The notes: generated from the sequence alone by a model not told the origin. A stretch of DNA of 64,000 nt from Ramlibacter pallidus (GCF_015070875.1 NZ_JADDIV010000003.1:434001-498000), one strand, 5' to 3'. Positions 25,747 through 35,275 are shown, counted from the first letter of the stretch. Translations and numbers: made by a program.

Positions 25747-27027
25747 CTACTGCGGTTCCCGCCGGAAGTCCGTTCGTCCCGGCCTTCCGGCGACATGCAG
25801 GGCGGACGCTGCAGGCGGCGCTTCCGCGACGAGCCTGCCCTTGCGCCACACCTTCAGCCGCGTCGCCCGCAAGCGGACGGCTTCCACCACGTCGCCCGCC
25901 TGCAGCAGCACGAAGCTGGCGTCGCAGCCGGCGTTCAGCCCGTAGTTTTCGAGATGCATGACGCGCGCAGCGTTCGCCGTCACGGCTTCGAAGCACGCAT
26001 GGATGCCCTTTCGGCTGGTCATCTGGGCCACGTGCAGGCCCATGTGCGCCACTTCCAGCATGTCGCCCGAACCCATGCCGTACCACGGGTCCATCACGCA
26101 GTCGTGGCCGAAGGCGACGTTCACGCCGGCCGCCATCAGCTCTGGCACGCGCGTCATGCCACGCCGCTTCGGATAGGTGTCGTGCCGGCCCTGCAGGGTG
26201 ATGTTGATGAGCGGGTTGGCGACCACGCTCACCCCGCTTTCCGCGATGAGCGGCAGCAGCTTGCTCACGTAGTAGTTGTCCATGCTGTGCATGGAGGTGC
26301 AGTGCGAGCCGTTGACGCGGCCCTGCAGTCCGAGCCGCTGCGTCTCTAAGGCGAGGGATTCGATGTGGCGCGACATCGGGTCGTCGGTCTCGTCGCAGTG
26401 CATGTCGACCAGCTTGCCGCGTTCCGCCGCGATCTCGCACAGCAGCTGCACGCTGGCGGCGCCTTCGCCCATGGTGCGTTCGAAGTGGGGGATGCCGCCG
26501 ACCACGTCGACGCCCAGGTCCAGCGCGCGCGTCAGGTTCTCCACGCCGCCCTTCGTGCGCAGCACGCCGTCCTGCGGGAAGGCAACCAACTGCAGGTCGA
26601 GGTAGCCGGCGACGCGCTTCTTGACCTCCAGCATCGCTTCCACCGGCAGCAGGCTCGGGTCGCTGGTGTCCACGTGGCTGCGGATCGCCAGCAGGCCGCG
26701 CGCGACGGCCCAGTCGCAATAGGCGAGGGCGCGCGCGACCATGTCCTCGGCCTTCAGCAGCGGCTTGAGTTCGCCCCACAGCGCGATGCCTTCCAGCAGC
26801 GTGCCGCTTTCGTTCACGCGCGGCAGGCCGTAGCTGAGCGTCGCGTCCATGTGGAAATGCGGGTCGCAGAAATGCGGCGCGAGCAGCTGGCCGGCGGCGT
26901 CGACCGTTTCGCGCGCGGGCGCGGCGAGCTGCGGCGCGACGGCGGCGATGCGCCCGTCCTGCACGGCAACGGACAGGCCGGTGCGGCCGTCGGGCAGGGT
27001 GGCGTTCGTGATGAGGAGGTCGAGCAT
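25747..27027 (-). CDS. codA: Cytosine deaminase (amidohydrolase family)
   Basis: A 426-residue amidohydrolase matching E. coli cytosine deaminase nearly end to end. All metal and catalytic positions fall at a constant offset of four from the E. coli numbering: His57 and His59 (DPHFHM), His210 and Glu213 (MHCDET), His242 and Asp309 (GHDCVMD). It deaminates cytosine to uracil and ammonia; related members act on isoguanine or creatinine-like rings, so specificity is likely but not certain. It feeds the uracil-using genes on the same strand. The start at 27027 fits the family N-terminus (MLDLLITNA); starts at 27057 and 27072 would add residues not typical of the family. Confidence 0.82.
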   Translation of the reverse strand: MLDLLITNATLPDGRTGLSVAVQDGRIAAVAPQLAAPARETVDAAGQLLAPHFCDPHFHMDATLSYGLPRVNESGTLLEGIALWGELKPLLKAEDMVARALAYCDWAVARGLLAIRSHVDTSDPSLLPVEAMLEVKKRVAGYLDLQLVAFPQDGVLRTKGGVENLTRALDLGVDVVGGIPHFERTMGEGAASVQLLCEIAAERGKLVDMHCDETDDPMSRHIESLALETQRLGLQGRVNGSHCTSMHSMDNYYVSKLLPLIAESGVSVVANPLINITLQGRHDTYPKRRGMTRVPELMAAGVNVAFGHDCVMDPWYGMGSGDMLEVAHMGLHVAQMTSRKGIHACFEAVTANAARVMHLENYGLNAGCDASFVLLQAGDVVEAVRLRATRLKVWRKGRLVAEAPPAASALHVAGRPGRTDFRREPQ

Positions 27028-27054
27028 GGTGGAAGGATAGCGCCGGCCGAGGGC

Positions 27055-27073
27055 CATGACTTCCGGGGTCATG
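27055..27073. promoter_or_regulatory. Inverted repeat CATGAC-N7-GTCATG
   Basis: A perfect 6-bp inverted repeat with a 7-bp spacer lies in the 104-bp divergent gap between the cytosine deaminase and NTF2-like genes, about 28 bp before the deaminase start. The symmetry and position suit a repressor site. No regulator gene of a matching family is in the window. Confidence 0.3.
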
Positions 27074-27131
27074 GACCCGCGGCGTGGCGGGGCGGAGAAT
27101 CACCCCATCCCATCCACCCCAGGAGCTTGCA

Positions 27132-27506
27132 ATGAACATGCCCGCCATCACCGCCCTCGTCGACCAGTGGCTTGCCGCCTATGCCGACGCCGACACCGCC
27201 CGCCGCACGGACGCGATCCGCGTGGCCTGGCACCCGCAGGGCCGGCTGGTCGACCCGCCGATGGAAGCCCGCGGCCACCAGGCCATCAACGACCAGGCCG
27301 CCACGCTGCTGGCGCAGTTCCCCGGCCACCGGTTCGAGCGCACCACCGAGGTCGACGCGCACCACCAGTTCCTGCGCTACGGATGGCGCCTGCTGGATGC
27401 CGCCGGCGCGGTGCGCCTCGAAGGGCTGGACGTCGCGGAGCTGGACGCGGACGGCCGGCTGCTGGGCGTGGTCGGCTTCTTCGGCCCGCTGCCCTCGCGC
27501 TGGTGA
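27132..27506 (+). CDS. NTF2/SnoaL-like protein
   Basis: A 124-residue single-domain protein of the nuclear-transport-factor-2/SnoaL-like fold. The N-terminal helix (ALVDQWLAAYADAD), the AWHPQGRLVDPP strand-loop and the paired C-terminal strands (RYGWRLLDAAG, GLDVAELDADGRL, VVGFFGP) are typical. Members are varied small enzymes or ligand binders, so no function can be given. AGGAG precedes the ATG by 7 bases. It is the only forward gene in the pyrimidine island and ends 4 bp from the convergent permease gene. Confidence 0.7.
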   Translation: MNMPAITALVDQWLAAYADADTARRTDAIRVAWHPQGRLVDPPMEARGHQAINDQAATLLAQFPGHRFERTTEVDAHHQFLRYGWRLLDAAGAVRLEGLDVAELDADGRLLGVVGFFGPLPSRW

Positions 27507-27510
27507 ACGG

Positions 27511-28434
27511 TCAGCGTTCGCCCTTGCGATAGGGCTTCATCAGCGCCTGCGGATAGGCGGCCCGGCGCGCCACCAGCACCAGCGCCAGGATCGACAGCGC
27601 GTACGGCAGCATCAGGTACAGCTGGTAGGGCAGGACCGCCGCGCCGGACTGCTGCAGCCGCAGCTGCAGGGCGTCGAAGAACGCGAAGAGCAGGGCGCCG
27701 GCGAGCGCCTTGCCCGGCCGCCAGGAGGCGAACACCACCAGCGCCACGCAGATCCAGCCGCGGCCGTTGACCATGTTGAAGAAGAAGGCGTCGAAGGCCG
27801 ACAGCGTGAGGAAGGCGCCGGCCACCCCCATCAGCGCAGAGCCGGCGACGATGGCGAGGCTGCGGGTGGCGAGTACCGGGATGCCCTGGCTCTCGGCGGC
27901 CTGCGGGTTCTCGCCCACCATGCGCACGGCCAGGCCGGCGGGCGTGCGGTACAGGAACCAGGCCAGCGCGGGCACCAGCAGCAGCGCCAGCAGCGTCAAC
28001 GGTGTCTGCGCCGACAGGATCGGGACGCCCAGTCCTTCCATGGGCGCGAACGGCTTCACCGTCGGCGGCGTGCTGACCTTCGGGAAGCTCACGCGGTAGG
28101 CGTAGTAGCTCAGTGACGTCGCCAGCAGCGTGATGCCGAGGCCGGAGACGTGCTGGGAGAGCGCGAGGCCGACGGTGAGCCACGCGTGCAGCGCGCCGAA
28201 CACCATCCCGGTGCACGCCGCCACCGCGACCCCGCCCCATAAGGGTAGGCCGAGGTAGACGGCCAGCCAGCCGCTGAAGGCACCGGCCACCATGATGCCC
28301 TCGATGCCCAGGTTCAGCACCCCCGCGCGCTCGCACAGCAGCACGCCGAGCGTGCCGAACACCAGCGGGGTCGCGATGCGCAGCACCGCGATCCAGAGCG
28401 ACTGGGTGCCCAGCAGGTCGAGGAGTTCGCTCAC
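27511..28434 (-). CDS. Nucleoside ABC transporter permease (second)
   Basis: A 307-residue permease of the branched-chain/BmpA-type family (YufQ/NupQ-like) with about 9 hydrophobic segments. The family signature GVLNLGIEGIMVAGAF lies near residues 38-53 and VGENPQAAESQGI near 175. With the first permease it should form the inner-membrane channel for nucleoside or nucleobase import. The GTG start at 28434 overlaps the first permease stop (GTGA). It is the last gene of the transporter operon. Confidence 0.85.
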   Translation of the reverse strand: MSELLDLLGTQSLWIAVLRIATPLVFGTLGVLLCERAGVLNLGIEGIMVAGAFSGWLAVYLGLPLWGGVAVAACTGMVFGALHAWLTVGLALSQHVSGLGITLLATSLSYYAYRVSFPKVSTPPTVKPFAPMEGLGVPILSAQTPLTLLALLLVPALAWFLYRTPAGLAVRMVGENPQAAESQGIPVLATRSLAIVAGSALMGVAGAFLTLSAFDAFFFNMVNGRGWICVALVVFASWRPGKALAGALLFAFFDALQLRLQQSGAAVLPYQLYLMLPYALSILALVLVARRAAYPQALMKPYRKGER

Positions 28435-29492
28435 GTGCGGCGCACCCGGTATTGCGCCAGCAGGCCCGCCACCAGCACGGCGATCAGCGAGGCGGACACG
28501 ATGACGTCGGCGATGTAGGTCGGCACGCCCACGACGCGGCTCATGCTGTCGGCGCCCACCAGCATGCCGGCGACGAACACCGCCGCGCCCGCGATCCCCA
28601 GCGGGTGCAGCCCGGCCAGCATCGCGATCACGATGCCGCTGTAGCCGTAGCCCGGCGACATGTCGAGCGTGACGTAGGAGGTGCGCCCCGCGACCTCGAT
28701 GCCGCCGGCCAGGCCCGCCAGTCCGCCCGACAGCAGCGCGACCCACACGATGGTGCGCACCGGGCGCACGCCCGCGAACGCCGCCGCGCGCGGGTTGGCG
28801 CCAAGCGCGCGCACGTCGAAGCCGAACACGGTGAAGCGCAGCAGCACCCAGCAGGCGACGGCGAGTGCGATGGCGCCCAGCAGCCCGGTGTGCAGCCGCG
28901 TGCCTTCGAGCAGGCGCGAAAGCTCCAGCTCGCCCTGCAGTGCCACGCTCTGCGGCCACCCCATGGCGGTCGGGTCCTTCATGGCCCCGTCGAGCAGGGC
29001 GGAGACGCCCAGCAGCACGATGAAGTTCAGGAGCAGCGTGGTCACGACCTCGTCGACGCCAAGCTTCGCCTTCAGCAGGGCCGGCCCGAGCAGCAGGAGC
29101 GCGCCGGCCACCGCAGCGGCGACGAACATGAGGGCGGCGAGCACCGGCAGCGGCCAGGCGAGGCCGTCTCCGCCATGCATGCCGCCGACGGCCACGGCGG
29201 CCAGCGCACCGGCATAGAGCTGCCCTTCGGCGCCGATGTTGTAGAGGCGGGCGCGGAAAGCCACGGCCGCGGCCAGCCCGGTCAGGATCAGCGGCACCGC
29301 ACGGGTCAGCGTCTCGCTCCAGGCGAACAGCGAACCGAAGCCCCCGCGCACGATCGCGGCCCAGGTCGGACCGACGGGGGCGCCCGCCCAGAGCACCAGC
29401 AGCGAGCTCACGGCGAGCGTGAAGGCAACGGCGCCGAGCGGCGCGAGGGCCAGCGCCACGGGCGACACGGCGGTGCGGCGCTCCAGCCTCAT
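28431..29492 (-). CDS. Nucleoside ABC transporter permease (first)
   Basis: A 353-residue permease (YufP/NupP-like) with about 10 hydrophobic segments. Landmarks are RARLYNIGAEGQLYAGAL, the EVVTTLLLNFI segment and ALGANPRAAAFAGV, all typical of permeases paired with BMP-family binding proteins. It overlaps the genes on both sides by 4 bp (ATGA/GTGA), so the four transporter genes are translated as a coupled set. Confidence 0.87.
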   Translation of the reverse strand: MRLERRTAVSPVALALAPLGAVAFTLAVSSLLVLWAGAPVGPTWAAIVRGGFGSLFAWSETLTRAVPLILTGLAAAVAFRARLYNIGAEGQLYAGALAAVAVGGMHGGDGLAWPLPVLAALMFVAAAVAGALLLLGPALLKAKLGVDEVVTTLLLNFIVLLGVSALLDGAMKDPTAMGWPQSVALQGELELSRLLEGTRLHTGLLGAIALAVACWVLLRFTVFGFDVRALGANPRAAAFAGVRPVRTIVWVALLSGGLAGLAGGIEVAGRTSYVTLDMSPGYGYSGIVIAMLAGLHPLGIAGAAVFVAGMLVGADSMSRVVGVPTYIADVIVSASLIAVLVAGLLAQYRVRRT

Positions 29493-30976
29493 GCGTTCGC
29501 GGCTCCTGCCATGGCCAGCCCGATGGCCTCGCGGCTCCAGGCGCCTGCCGGCCGCGCGTCCGTGAGGACACCTGCATGCATCACCGCGACGCGGTCGCCC
29601 AGCGCCAGCACCTCGTCGAGGTCGTCGGAGATGAGCAGAACGGCGGCGCCGGCATCGCGCGCGGCCAGCAACTGCTTCTGGACGTAGGCCACGGCCCCGA
29701 CGTCCAGGCCCCAGGTGGGCTGGTGCGCGACGATCAGGCGCGGTGTGCCGCCGTCCGGCGCCAGCAGCGCACGGCCGAGAATCAGCTTCTGCATGTTGCC
29801 ACCGGACAGCGACCGCGCCGGTGCGTCGAGCCCGGCACCGCGCACGTCGAAGGCGGATGCGATGGCGCGGGCGTGCGCCCGCGCCGCCGCTCGGCGGACC
29901 CAGGGTCCGCGGCGGAACGCCGGCGTGCGCAGGCGCTCGGACACCGCGTTCTCCCACACCGGCAGGTCGCCGATGACGCCGGTGCCGTGCCGGTCTTCCG
30001 GGATGCGCGCGACGCCGTCCGCCGGCAGCTCCATGTGGCCCGCGTCGGCCTGGCGCAGGCCGCACAGCAGGTCCGCCAGCGTGCGCTGACCGTTGCCCGA
30101 GACACCGGCGATCGCCGTGATCTCACCCGCGCGCAGCGCCAGCGACACGCCGCGCAGCCGCTCGCGGCCGCTGCCGGCCTGCACTTCGCGCAACTCGCAG
30201 ACGACGGCGCCGGCCGCCGTGGCGCGGCTCGCCTGGGGCAAGGTGATGTCCTGGCCGACCATCCACCGCGCCAGCTCGGTCGTCGTGGTGCGGCCCGCCT
30301 CGGCCCGGGCCACCACCCGGCCGCCGCGCAGGACCATGACGCGTTGCGCCACGCGCAGCACTTCGTCCAGCTTGTGGCTGATGAAGATCACGGACAGGCC
30401 CTGCGCCACCATGCCCTGCAGCGTGGCGAACAGCGCCTCGCTCTCCTGGGGCGTCAGCACCGCCGTCGGTTCGTCGAGGATCAGCACGCGGGCACCGCGG
30501 TACAGCGCCTTGAGGATCTCGACCCGCTGGCGGGCGCCGACGGACAGGTCGGCCACGCGCGCCTCGGGATCGACGGGGAGGCCGAAGCGCTGTTCGACCT
30601 CCAGCAGCTTCGCGCGGGCCGCGGCACGGCGGCTGAAGGGTTGCCACAACGGCTCGGTCCCCAGCACCACGTTGTCCAGCACGGTGAGGTTGTCGGCCAG
30701 CGTGAAGTGCTGGTGCACCATGCCGATGCCCGCGGCCAGCGCGGCGCGCGGCTGCGCCGGCGGCAGGACGCGCCCATCGACCTCGATGCGGCCGGCGTCG
30801 GCGGCGTAGTGGCCGAACAGGATGGACACCAGCGTGGACTTGCCCGCGCCGTTCTCGCCGAGCAGGGCCAGCACCTCGCCGGCGCCGAGCTCCAGCGAGA
30901 TGCCGTCGTTGGCGAGCAGGGGACCGAAGCGCTTGGTGATCCCCTCCATCCGCAGCACCGGGGCTGCGGCGCTCAC
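29489..30976 (-). CDS. Nucleoside ABC transporter ATPase (two nucleotide-binding domains)
   Basis: A 495-residue duplicated ABC ATPase (YufO/NupO-like). Domain 1 (about 8-240) has a full Walker A (GENGAGKS), signature LSVGARQR and Walker B LILDEPTAVLTP. Domain 2 (about 260-490) has a degenerate Walker A (GVSGNGQRT), signature LSGGNMQK and LIVAHQPTWGLD, as is usual for this subfamily, where one site is less active. It energises import by the two permeases. The GTG start at 30976 overlaps the binding-protein stop. Confidence 0.88.
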   Translation of the reverse strand: MSAAAPVLRMEGITKRFGPLLANDGISLELGAGEVLALLGENGAGKSTLVSILFGHYAADAGRIEVDGRVLPPAQPRAALAAGIGMVHQHFTLADNLTVLDNVVLGTEPLWQPFSRRAAARAKLLEVEQRFGLPVDPEARVADLSVGARQRVEILKALYRGARVLILDEPTAVLTPQESEALFATLQGMVAQGLSVIFISHKLDEVLRVAQRVMVLRGGRVVARAEAGRTTTTELARWMVGQDITLPQASRATAAGAVVCELREVQAGSGRERLRGVSLALRAGEITAIAGVSGNGQRTLADLLCGLRQADAGHMELPADGVARIPEDRHGTGVIGDLPVWENAVSERLRTPAFRRGPWVRRAAARAHARAIASAFDVRGAGLDAPARSLSGGNMQKLILGRALLAPDGGTPRLIVAHQPTWGLDVGAVAYVQKQLLAARDAGAAVLLISDDLDEVLALGDRVAVMHAGVLTDARPAGAWSREAIGLAMAGAANA

Positions 30977-31962
30977 TTGGCCGTGGACTTCGGCTGGCTG
31001 TCGTCCACCTTCACGGTGAACTTGCCGGCCAGGATCTCCTGCTCGCGCGCCTTCACCTTGGCCACCAGGTCGGCCGGGACCTTCTTCTCGAAGGTGCCCA
31101 GCGGCGCCAGCTCGGAGCCCTTGAACTTCATCATCGAGTACTGGCCGTAGTCCTCGTGCTTGAACTTGCCGTCCTTCACGGCCTTGAGCGCGCGGTCGAT
31201 CGTGGGCTCCATGTTCCACAGCGCGGACGCGAACACCGTGTCCGGATACTTGTCCTGCGTGTTGATCACGTTGCCCACGGCGAGCTTGCCGCGCTCCTTG
31301 GCGGCATCGGAGACGCCGAAGCGCTCCGCGTACAGCACGTCGGCACCGCGGTCCACCATGGCGAAGGCGGCTTCCTTGGCCTTGGGCGGGTCGAACCAGC
31401 TGTTGATGAAGGTGACGGTGAATTCCACCTTGGGGTTCACTTCCTTCGCCCCGGCCATGAAGGCGTGCATCAGGCGGTTGACCTCGGGGATGGGGAAGCC
31501 GCCCACCATGCCGATCTTGTTCGACTTCGTCATGCCGCCGGCCAGCATGCCGGTCAGGTAGGCGGGTTCCTGGATGTAGTTGTCGAAGACGCTGAAGTTG
31601 GGCGCCTGCGGCTTGCCCGAGGAGCCCATGAGGAAGGCGACCTTGGGGAAGTCCTTCGCCACCTTGCGCGCGGCGGCCTCGACGGCGAAGGACTCGCCGA
31701 CGATCAGCTGGTTGCCGGCCGTGGCGTACTCGCGCATCACGCGCTCGTAGTCGGCGTTGGCGACGTTCTCGCTGGCCTTGTACTCGATCTCGCCGCGCGC
31801 CTGCGCCGCGTTGAGCGCCTTGTGGATGCGGCTCACCCACTGCTGCTCGAAGGGCACGGTGTAGATGGCGGCCACCTTCAGCTTCGCCTGCGCGAAGGAG
31901 AAAGTGGGGGCTGCGGCCAGGGCGGCGGCGAGCGCGATCAGGTGGCGGCGGTTCGGGCGCAT
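30973..31962 (-). CDS. BMP-family substrate-binding protein (PnrA-like)
   Basis: A 329-residue periplasmic binding protein with a signal peptide (residues 1-24, ending SFAQA) and the Bmp/PnrA domain: AAIYTVPFEQQWV, GESFAVEAAARKVA, VFDNYIQEPAYLTGMLAG, GFPIPEVNRLMHAF, NSWFDPPKAKEAA. Known relatives bind purine or pyrimidine nucleosides. It is the first gene of the four-gene transporter operon. A GGAG ribosome site precedes the ATG and a consensus sigma-54 promoter lies 39 bp upstream. Ligand identity is inferred from the flanking cytosine deaminase and uracil genes. Confidence 0.87.
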   Translation of the reverse strand: MRPNRRHLIALAAALAAAPTFSFAQAKLKVAAIYTVPFEQQWVSRIHKALNAAQARGEIEYKASENVANADYERVMREYATAGNQLIVGESFAVEAAARKVAKDFPKVAFLMGSSGKPQAPNFSVFDNYIQEPAYLTGMLAGGMTKSNKIGMVGGFPIPEVNRLMHAFMAGAKEVNPKVEFTVTFINSWFDPPKAKEAAFAMVDRGADVLYAERFGVSDAAKERGKLAVGNVINTQDKYPDTVFASALWNMEPTIDRALKAVKDGKFKHEDYGQYSMMKFKGSELAPLGTFEKKVPADLVAKVKAREQEILAGKFTVKVDDSQPKSTAK

Positions 31963-32000
31963 GCGTTCATCTCCTCGGGGTCGTTGGGATCACGGGTCCT

Positions 32001-32016
32001 TGCAAGCGTCGTGCCA
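32001..32016 (-). promoter_or_regulatory. Sigma-54 promoter of the nucleoside transporter operon
   Basis: The reverse strand reads TGGCACGACGCTTGCA, an exact match to the sigma-54 (RpoN) consensus TGGCACR-N4-TTGCW, with the GG and GC elements 10 bp apart. Transcription would start near 31990, leaving a 28-base leader that includes the GGAG ribosome site. It sits in the 65-bp gap between upp and the binding-protein gene. Activation by an enhancer-binding protein such as NtrC would be required; a clear enhancer site was not found. Confidence 0.72.
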
Positions 32017-32027
32017 GTGGGCCGACG

Positions 32028-32663
<636 letters not shown>

Positions 32664-32670
32664 GGCTGCG

Positions 32671-32690
32671 TTCTCTTTCTTTCTCTTTCT
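32671..32690. repeat. Tandem decanucleotide TTCTCTTTCT x2
   Basis: TTCTCTTTCT occurs twice head to tail in the 28-bp gap between the URC4 gene and upp, and runs up to the URC4 stop codon. On the coding strand this gives a 23-base run of G and A only, in a genome that is otherwise about 70% GC. It takes the place of the usual ribosome-binding site of upp. Confidence 0.7.
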
Positions 32691-32691
32691 C

Positions 32692-33972
32692 TCAAAACAC
32701 GGTGCCGTCGCTGGCGACCTTCAGGGGCGGCAGGCCGCCGCGCTCCTTCTGCGCCAGGGCACGGCCGGCGGCCCAGGTGCCGCCTTCCAGCACGCTGGCG
32801 AGCGGCAGCCGGTCGGCGTCCAGGTGCAGCAACTTGCGCACCCGCACGGCCAGTTCGTCCAGCAGCGAGACGGTCAGTGCCCGCCATTCGACGATGAGCT
32901 CGTCGCCCGGGTGCCAGGTCTGCTGCACGGCCCCCGGGTCGCGCAGGCGCAGCACGCCGGTGTCCAGCAGCAGGCCGCCGTTGCGGTATTCGGGCAGGGC
33001 GGTCAGCTGGTCGATCCCGCGCAGGCCGACGCCGCCCCAGGCGAAGGGTTCCAGCAGCGAATAGGTCAGCCACTGAGACAGCTTGTGGAAGGGCACCCAG
33101 CCGTCGGTGAGGCCCTCGCCGCGCACCGCGGAGTGCCGCCAGCAGTCGCCCAGCGGTACGCCGTCGATGGCGTTGGCGGCCGGCCAGATCCCGTTGCAGG
33201 CCAGCAGCACCTGCGACAGGATGTCGTGCGCGGCCACGTCGGACGTGGGCGGCGACTCGGGCGCCGGCGCGACGATCAGGTCGAAGAGGCCGGCCGGGCG
33301 CGCGACCTGCTGGCCGAAGATCTCGGGCTGCTCCTGCATCACTTCGCCCAGCCGTCGCAGGAGCACGGCGCGGCCCTCGAGTCCCACCATCGGGTTGGCG
33401 GCGCTCACCTGGAAGGCAGCCGCGAGGCGGTCGGTGACCAGGGCGCGCAGGCCTTGCGCGTCCGCCTGCAGCGGGTGGTCCTTGTCGCTGGAGAACATGC
33501 CGCTGGTGAAGGCGTGGAAGCTGGCGACGGCCAGGCCTTCCGACCGCGTGAACGTCTGGCCGCTCGCCGGTTCGACGTACTTCCAGTCCGGGCCGGCGCC
33601 GGCGTCGAGCAGCACGCTGACGAAGGCGAGGTCCACCATCGCACGGGCGCGCACCGCCTTCGGAACGTTGCCGAGCAGGCGGTCGAGGTCGGCGCGGCGG
33701 TCGACGCCGCCCGCTTCGAAATGGCGCCAGCGGCTGTGGAAGGGCACGTGCAGCTTCGGGTAGCGCTGGCGGGTCGCCTCCGCGGTCGCGCGGGCGGCAT
33801 CATCGAGCGCGCCGTCGTTCACCTCGTACCAGGCCGACTGGCCGGCACGGGCGCGCGCCAGCAGCTGGCCGCAACGCTCGCGCACGGCGCCGGTGGTGCG
33901 CAGCAGGCGGGCAGCCTCCTCGGCCTCGAGGTTCCCGCCGACGAAATGCGCGTCCTGGCGGTCGCGGCTCAC
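32692..33972 (-). CDS. URC4/urg3 family protein (DUF1688)
   Basis: A 426-residue protein of the DUF1688/URC4 family, required for uracil breakdown in the yeast URC pathway and of unproven biochemistry. Family landmarks are [66 protein letters not shown] and [18 protein letters not shown]. The protein is soluble with no signal. The GTG start at 33972 overlaps the URC1-like stop (GTGA), and the genes for uracil phosphoribosyltransferase and URC1 flank it, which is the diagnostic gene set of the pathway. Confidence 0.85.
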   Translation of the reverse strand: MSRDRQDAHFVGGNLEAEEAARLLRTTGAVRERCGQLLARARAGQSAWYEVNDGALDDAARATAEATRQRYPKLHVPFHSRWRHFEAGGVDRRADLDRLLGNVPKAVRARAMVDLAFVSVLLDAGAGPDWKYVEPASGQTFTRSEGLAVASFHAFTSGMFSSDKDHPLQADAQGLRALVTDRLAAAFQVSAANPMVGLEGRAVLLRRLGEVMQEQPEIFGQQVARPAGLFDLIVAPAPESPPTSDVAAHDILSQVLLACNGIWPAANAIDGVPLGDCWRHSAVRGEGLTDGWVPFHKLSQWLTYSLLEPFAWGGVGLRGIDQLTALPEYRNGGLLLDTGVLRLRDPGAVQQTWHPGDELIVEWRALTVSLLDELAVRVRKLLHLDADRLPLASVLEGGTWAAGRALAQKERGGLPPLKVASDGTVF

Positions 33973-35219
33973 AGCGTCCGCCCCTTGGTCTGCTTCAGGG
34001 CCTCGGCGTCCGGCACCACGCCGGGCGTGAAGTAGCCGGCCGCCTTCTTGGCGTCCATCTCCACCCGCGCGTCGGCGGGGATCAGGTCTTCCGGGATGTC
34101 CACGCGCACGCCGACCTCGATGCCGGAGCCGGTGATCGCGTCGTACTTCATGTTGCTCATAGAGACCAGGCGGTGGATCTTCTTCACGCCCAGCCAGTGC
34201 AGCACGTCCGGCATCAGTTCCTGGAAGCGCATGTCCTGCACGCCGGCCACGCACTCGGTACGGGCGAAGTACTGGTCGGCGGTGTCGCCGCCGACCTGGC
34301 GCTTGCGCGCGTTGTAGACGAGGAACTTGGTGACCTCGCCGAGCGCCCGGCCTTCCTTGCGCGAGTAGGAGACCAGCCCCACGCCGCCGCGCTGGGCACC
34401 CTGGATGCATTCTTCGATGGCATGCGTGAGGTAGGGGCGGCAGGTGCAGATGTCGGAGCCGAACACGTCGGAGCCGTTGCACTCGTCGTGCACGCGGGCC
34501 GTGAGCTCGACCTCCGGGTTGGCGAGGTCGTGCGGGTTGCCGAAGATGTAGACGGTCTGGCCGCCGATGGGGGGCAGGAACACTTCGAGGTCGCTGCGCG
34601 TGACGAGCTCGGGGTACATGCCGCCGGTTTCCTCGAACAGCACCCGGCGCAGGTCGGATTCGGAGCAGCCGAAGCGCTTCGCCACGCCCGGCAGCCACCA
34701 CACCGGCTCGATCGCCGCCTTGGTCACGCAGGCCGCGCCGCCTTCCAGCAGGATGTTGCCGTCGGCCTTCAGGCGGCCCTTCTGGATGGCCTCGATCACC
34801 TCGGGCAGGATGACGTGCGCCTTGGTCACGGCGATGGTCGGGCGGATGTCGTAGCCCGCGGCCAGTTCGGCGGCGAACACTTCCGAGACCGTCGCGCCCC
34901 AGGGATCGAGGCTGACGATCTTGCCGGGCTCCGACCACTGCGGATACGGACCGATCGTGTCCGTCGGCGAGGTGTTGGTGAGGTCGGCCCGGTGCTCGCG
35001 GCTCAGGGCACCGGCGGCCACCGCCAGTGCCCGGTACACGCTGTACGACCCACTGTGCGTGCCGATCACGTTGCGGTGCGCGCGTTTGGTGGTCGTCCCC
35101 ACGATCGGGCCGCGTTCGACGGGCGTCGCCGCGCCCCACTGGATCGGCAGGGCGCCGTGGCCGCCGGCGTGGGAGGTCAGGCGGATGTGGCGCGGGGCAG
35201 GGGTCTCGGGAGTCGCCAT
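33969..35219 (-). CDS. GTP cyclohydrolase II-like URC1 protein
   Basis: A 416-residue relative of RibA. The zinc site is complete: Cys247, Cys258 and Cys260 (C-x10-C-x-C, ending ICTC). The nucleotide segment RVHDECNGSD and the KEGRALGEVTKF loop are those of GTP cyclohydrolase II. An N-terminal domain of about 200 residues, absent from classical RibA (about 200 residues in total), marks it as the URC1 type. In the yeast URC pathway this protein acts on a uracil nucleotide rather than in riboflavin synthesis; the same is inferred here from linkage to upp and URC4. It is the first gene of the three-gene unit, with its own candidate promoter. Confidence 0.82.
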   Translation of the reverse strand: MATPETPAPRHIRLTSHAGGHGALPIQWGAATPVERGPIVGTTTKRAHRNVIGTHSGSYSVYRALAVAAGALSREHRADLTNTSPTDTIGPYPQWSEPGKIVSLDPWGATVSEVFAAELAAGYDIRPTIAVTKAHVILPEVIEAIQKGRLKADGNILLEGGAACVTKAAIEPVWWLPGVAKRFGCSESDLRRVLFEETGGMYPELVTRSDLEVFLPPIGGQTVYIFGNPHDLANPEVELTARVHDECNGSDVFGSDICTCRPYLTHAIEECIQGAQRGGVGLVSYSRKEGRALGEVTKFLVYNARKRQVGGDTADQYFARTECVAGVQDMRFQELMPDVLHWLGVKKIHRLVSMSNMKYDAITGSGIEVGVRVDIPEDLIPADARVEMDAKKAAGYFTPGVVPDAEALKQTKGRTL

Positions 35220-35230
35220 GGGATTGCTCG

Positions 35231-35250
35231 TGGGCCAAAGACCCACTCTA
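35231..35250 (-). promoter_or_regulatory. Candidate -10 and operator of the URC operon
   Basis: The reverse strand has TAGAGT (35245-35250) followed at once by the imperfect inverted repeat TGGGTC-TTT-GGCCCA (35231-35245). The repeat would overlap the transcription start and first leader bases, the classic place for a repressor. The URC1 start is 12 bp further on. Confidence 0.4.
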
Positions 35251-35275
35251 GCAAAGACGGTGCCGCGGCGACGGA

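Noticed and set aside
27028..27072. Longer cytosine deaminase starting at 27072 or 27057
   Set aside because: Added residues do not match the family; residue numbering from 27027 aligns all active-site positions with E. coli CodA at a constant offset.
33969..35219. Riboflavin biosynthesis RibA
   Set aside because: The zinc site fits RibA, but the protein is twice as long, has the URC1-type N-terminal domain and sits with URC4 and upp, not with rib genes.
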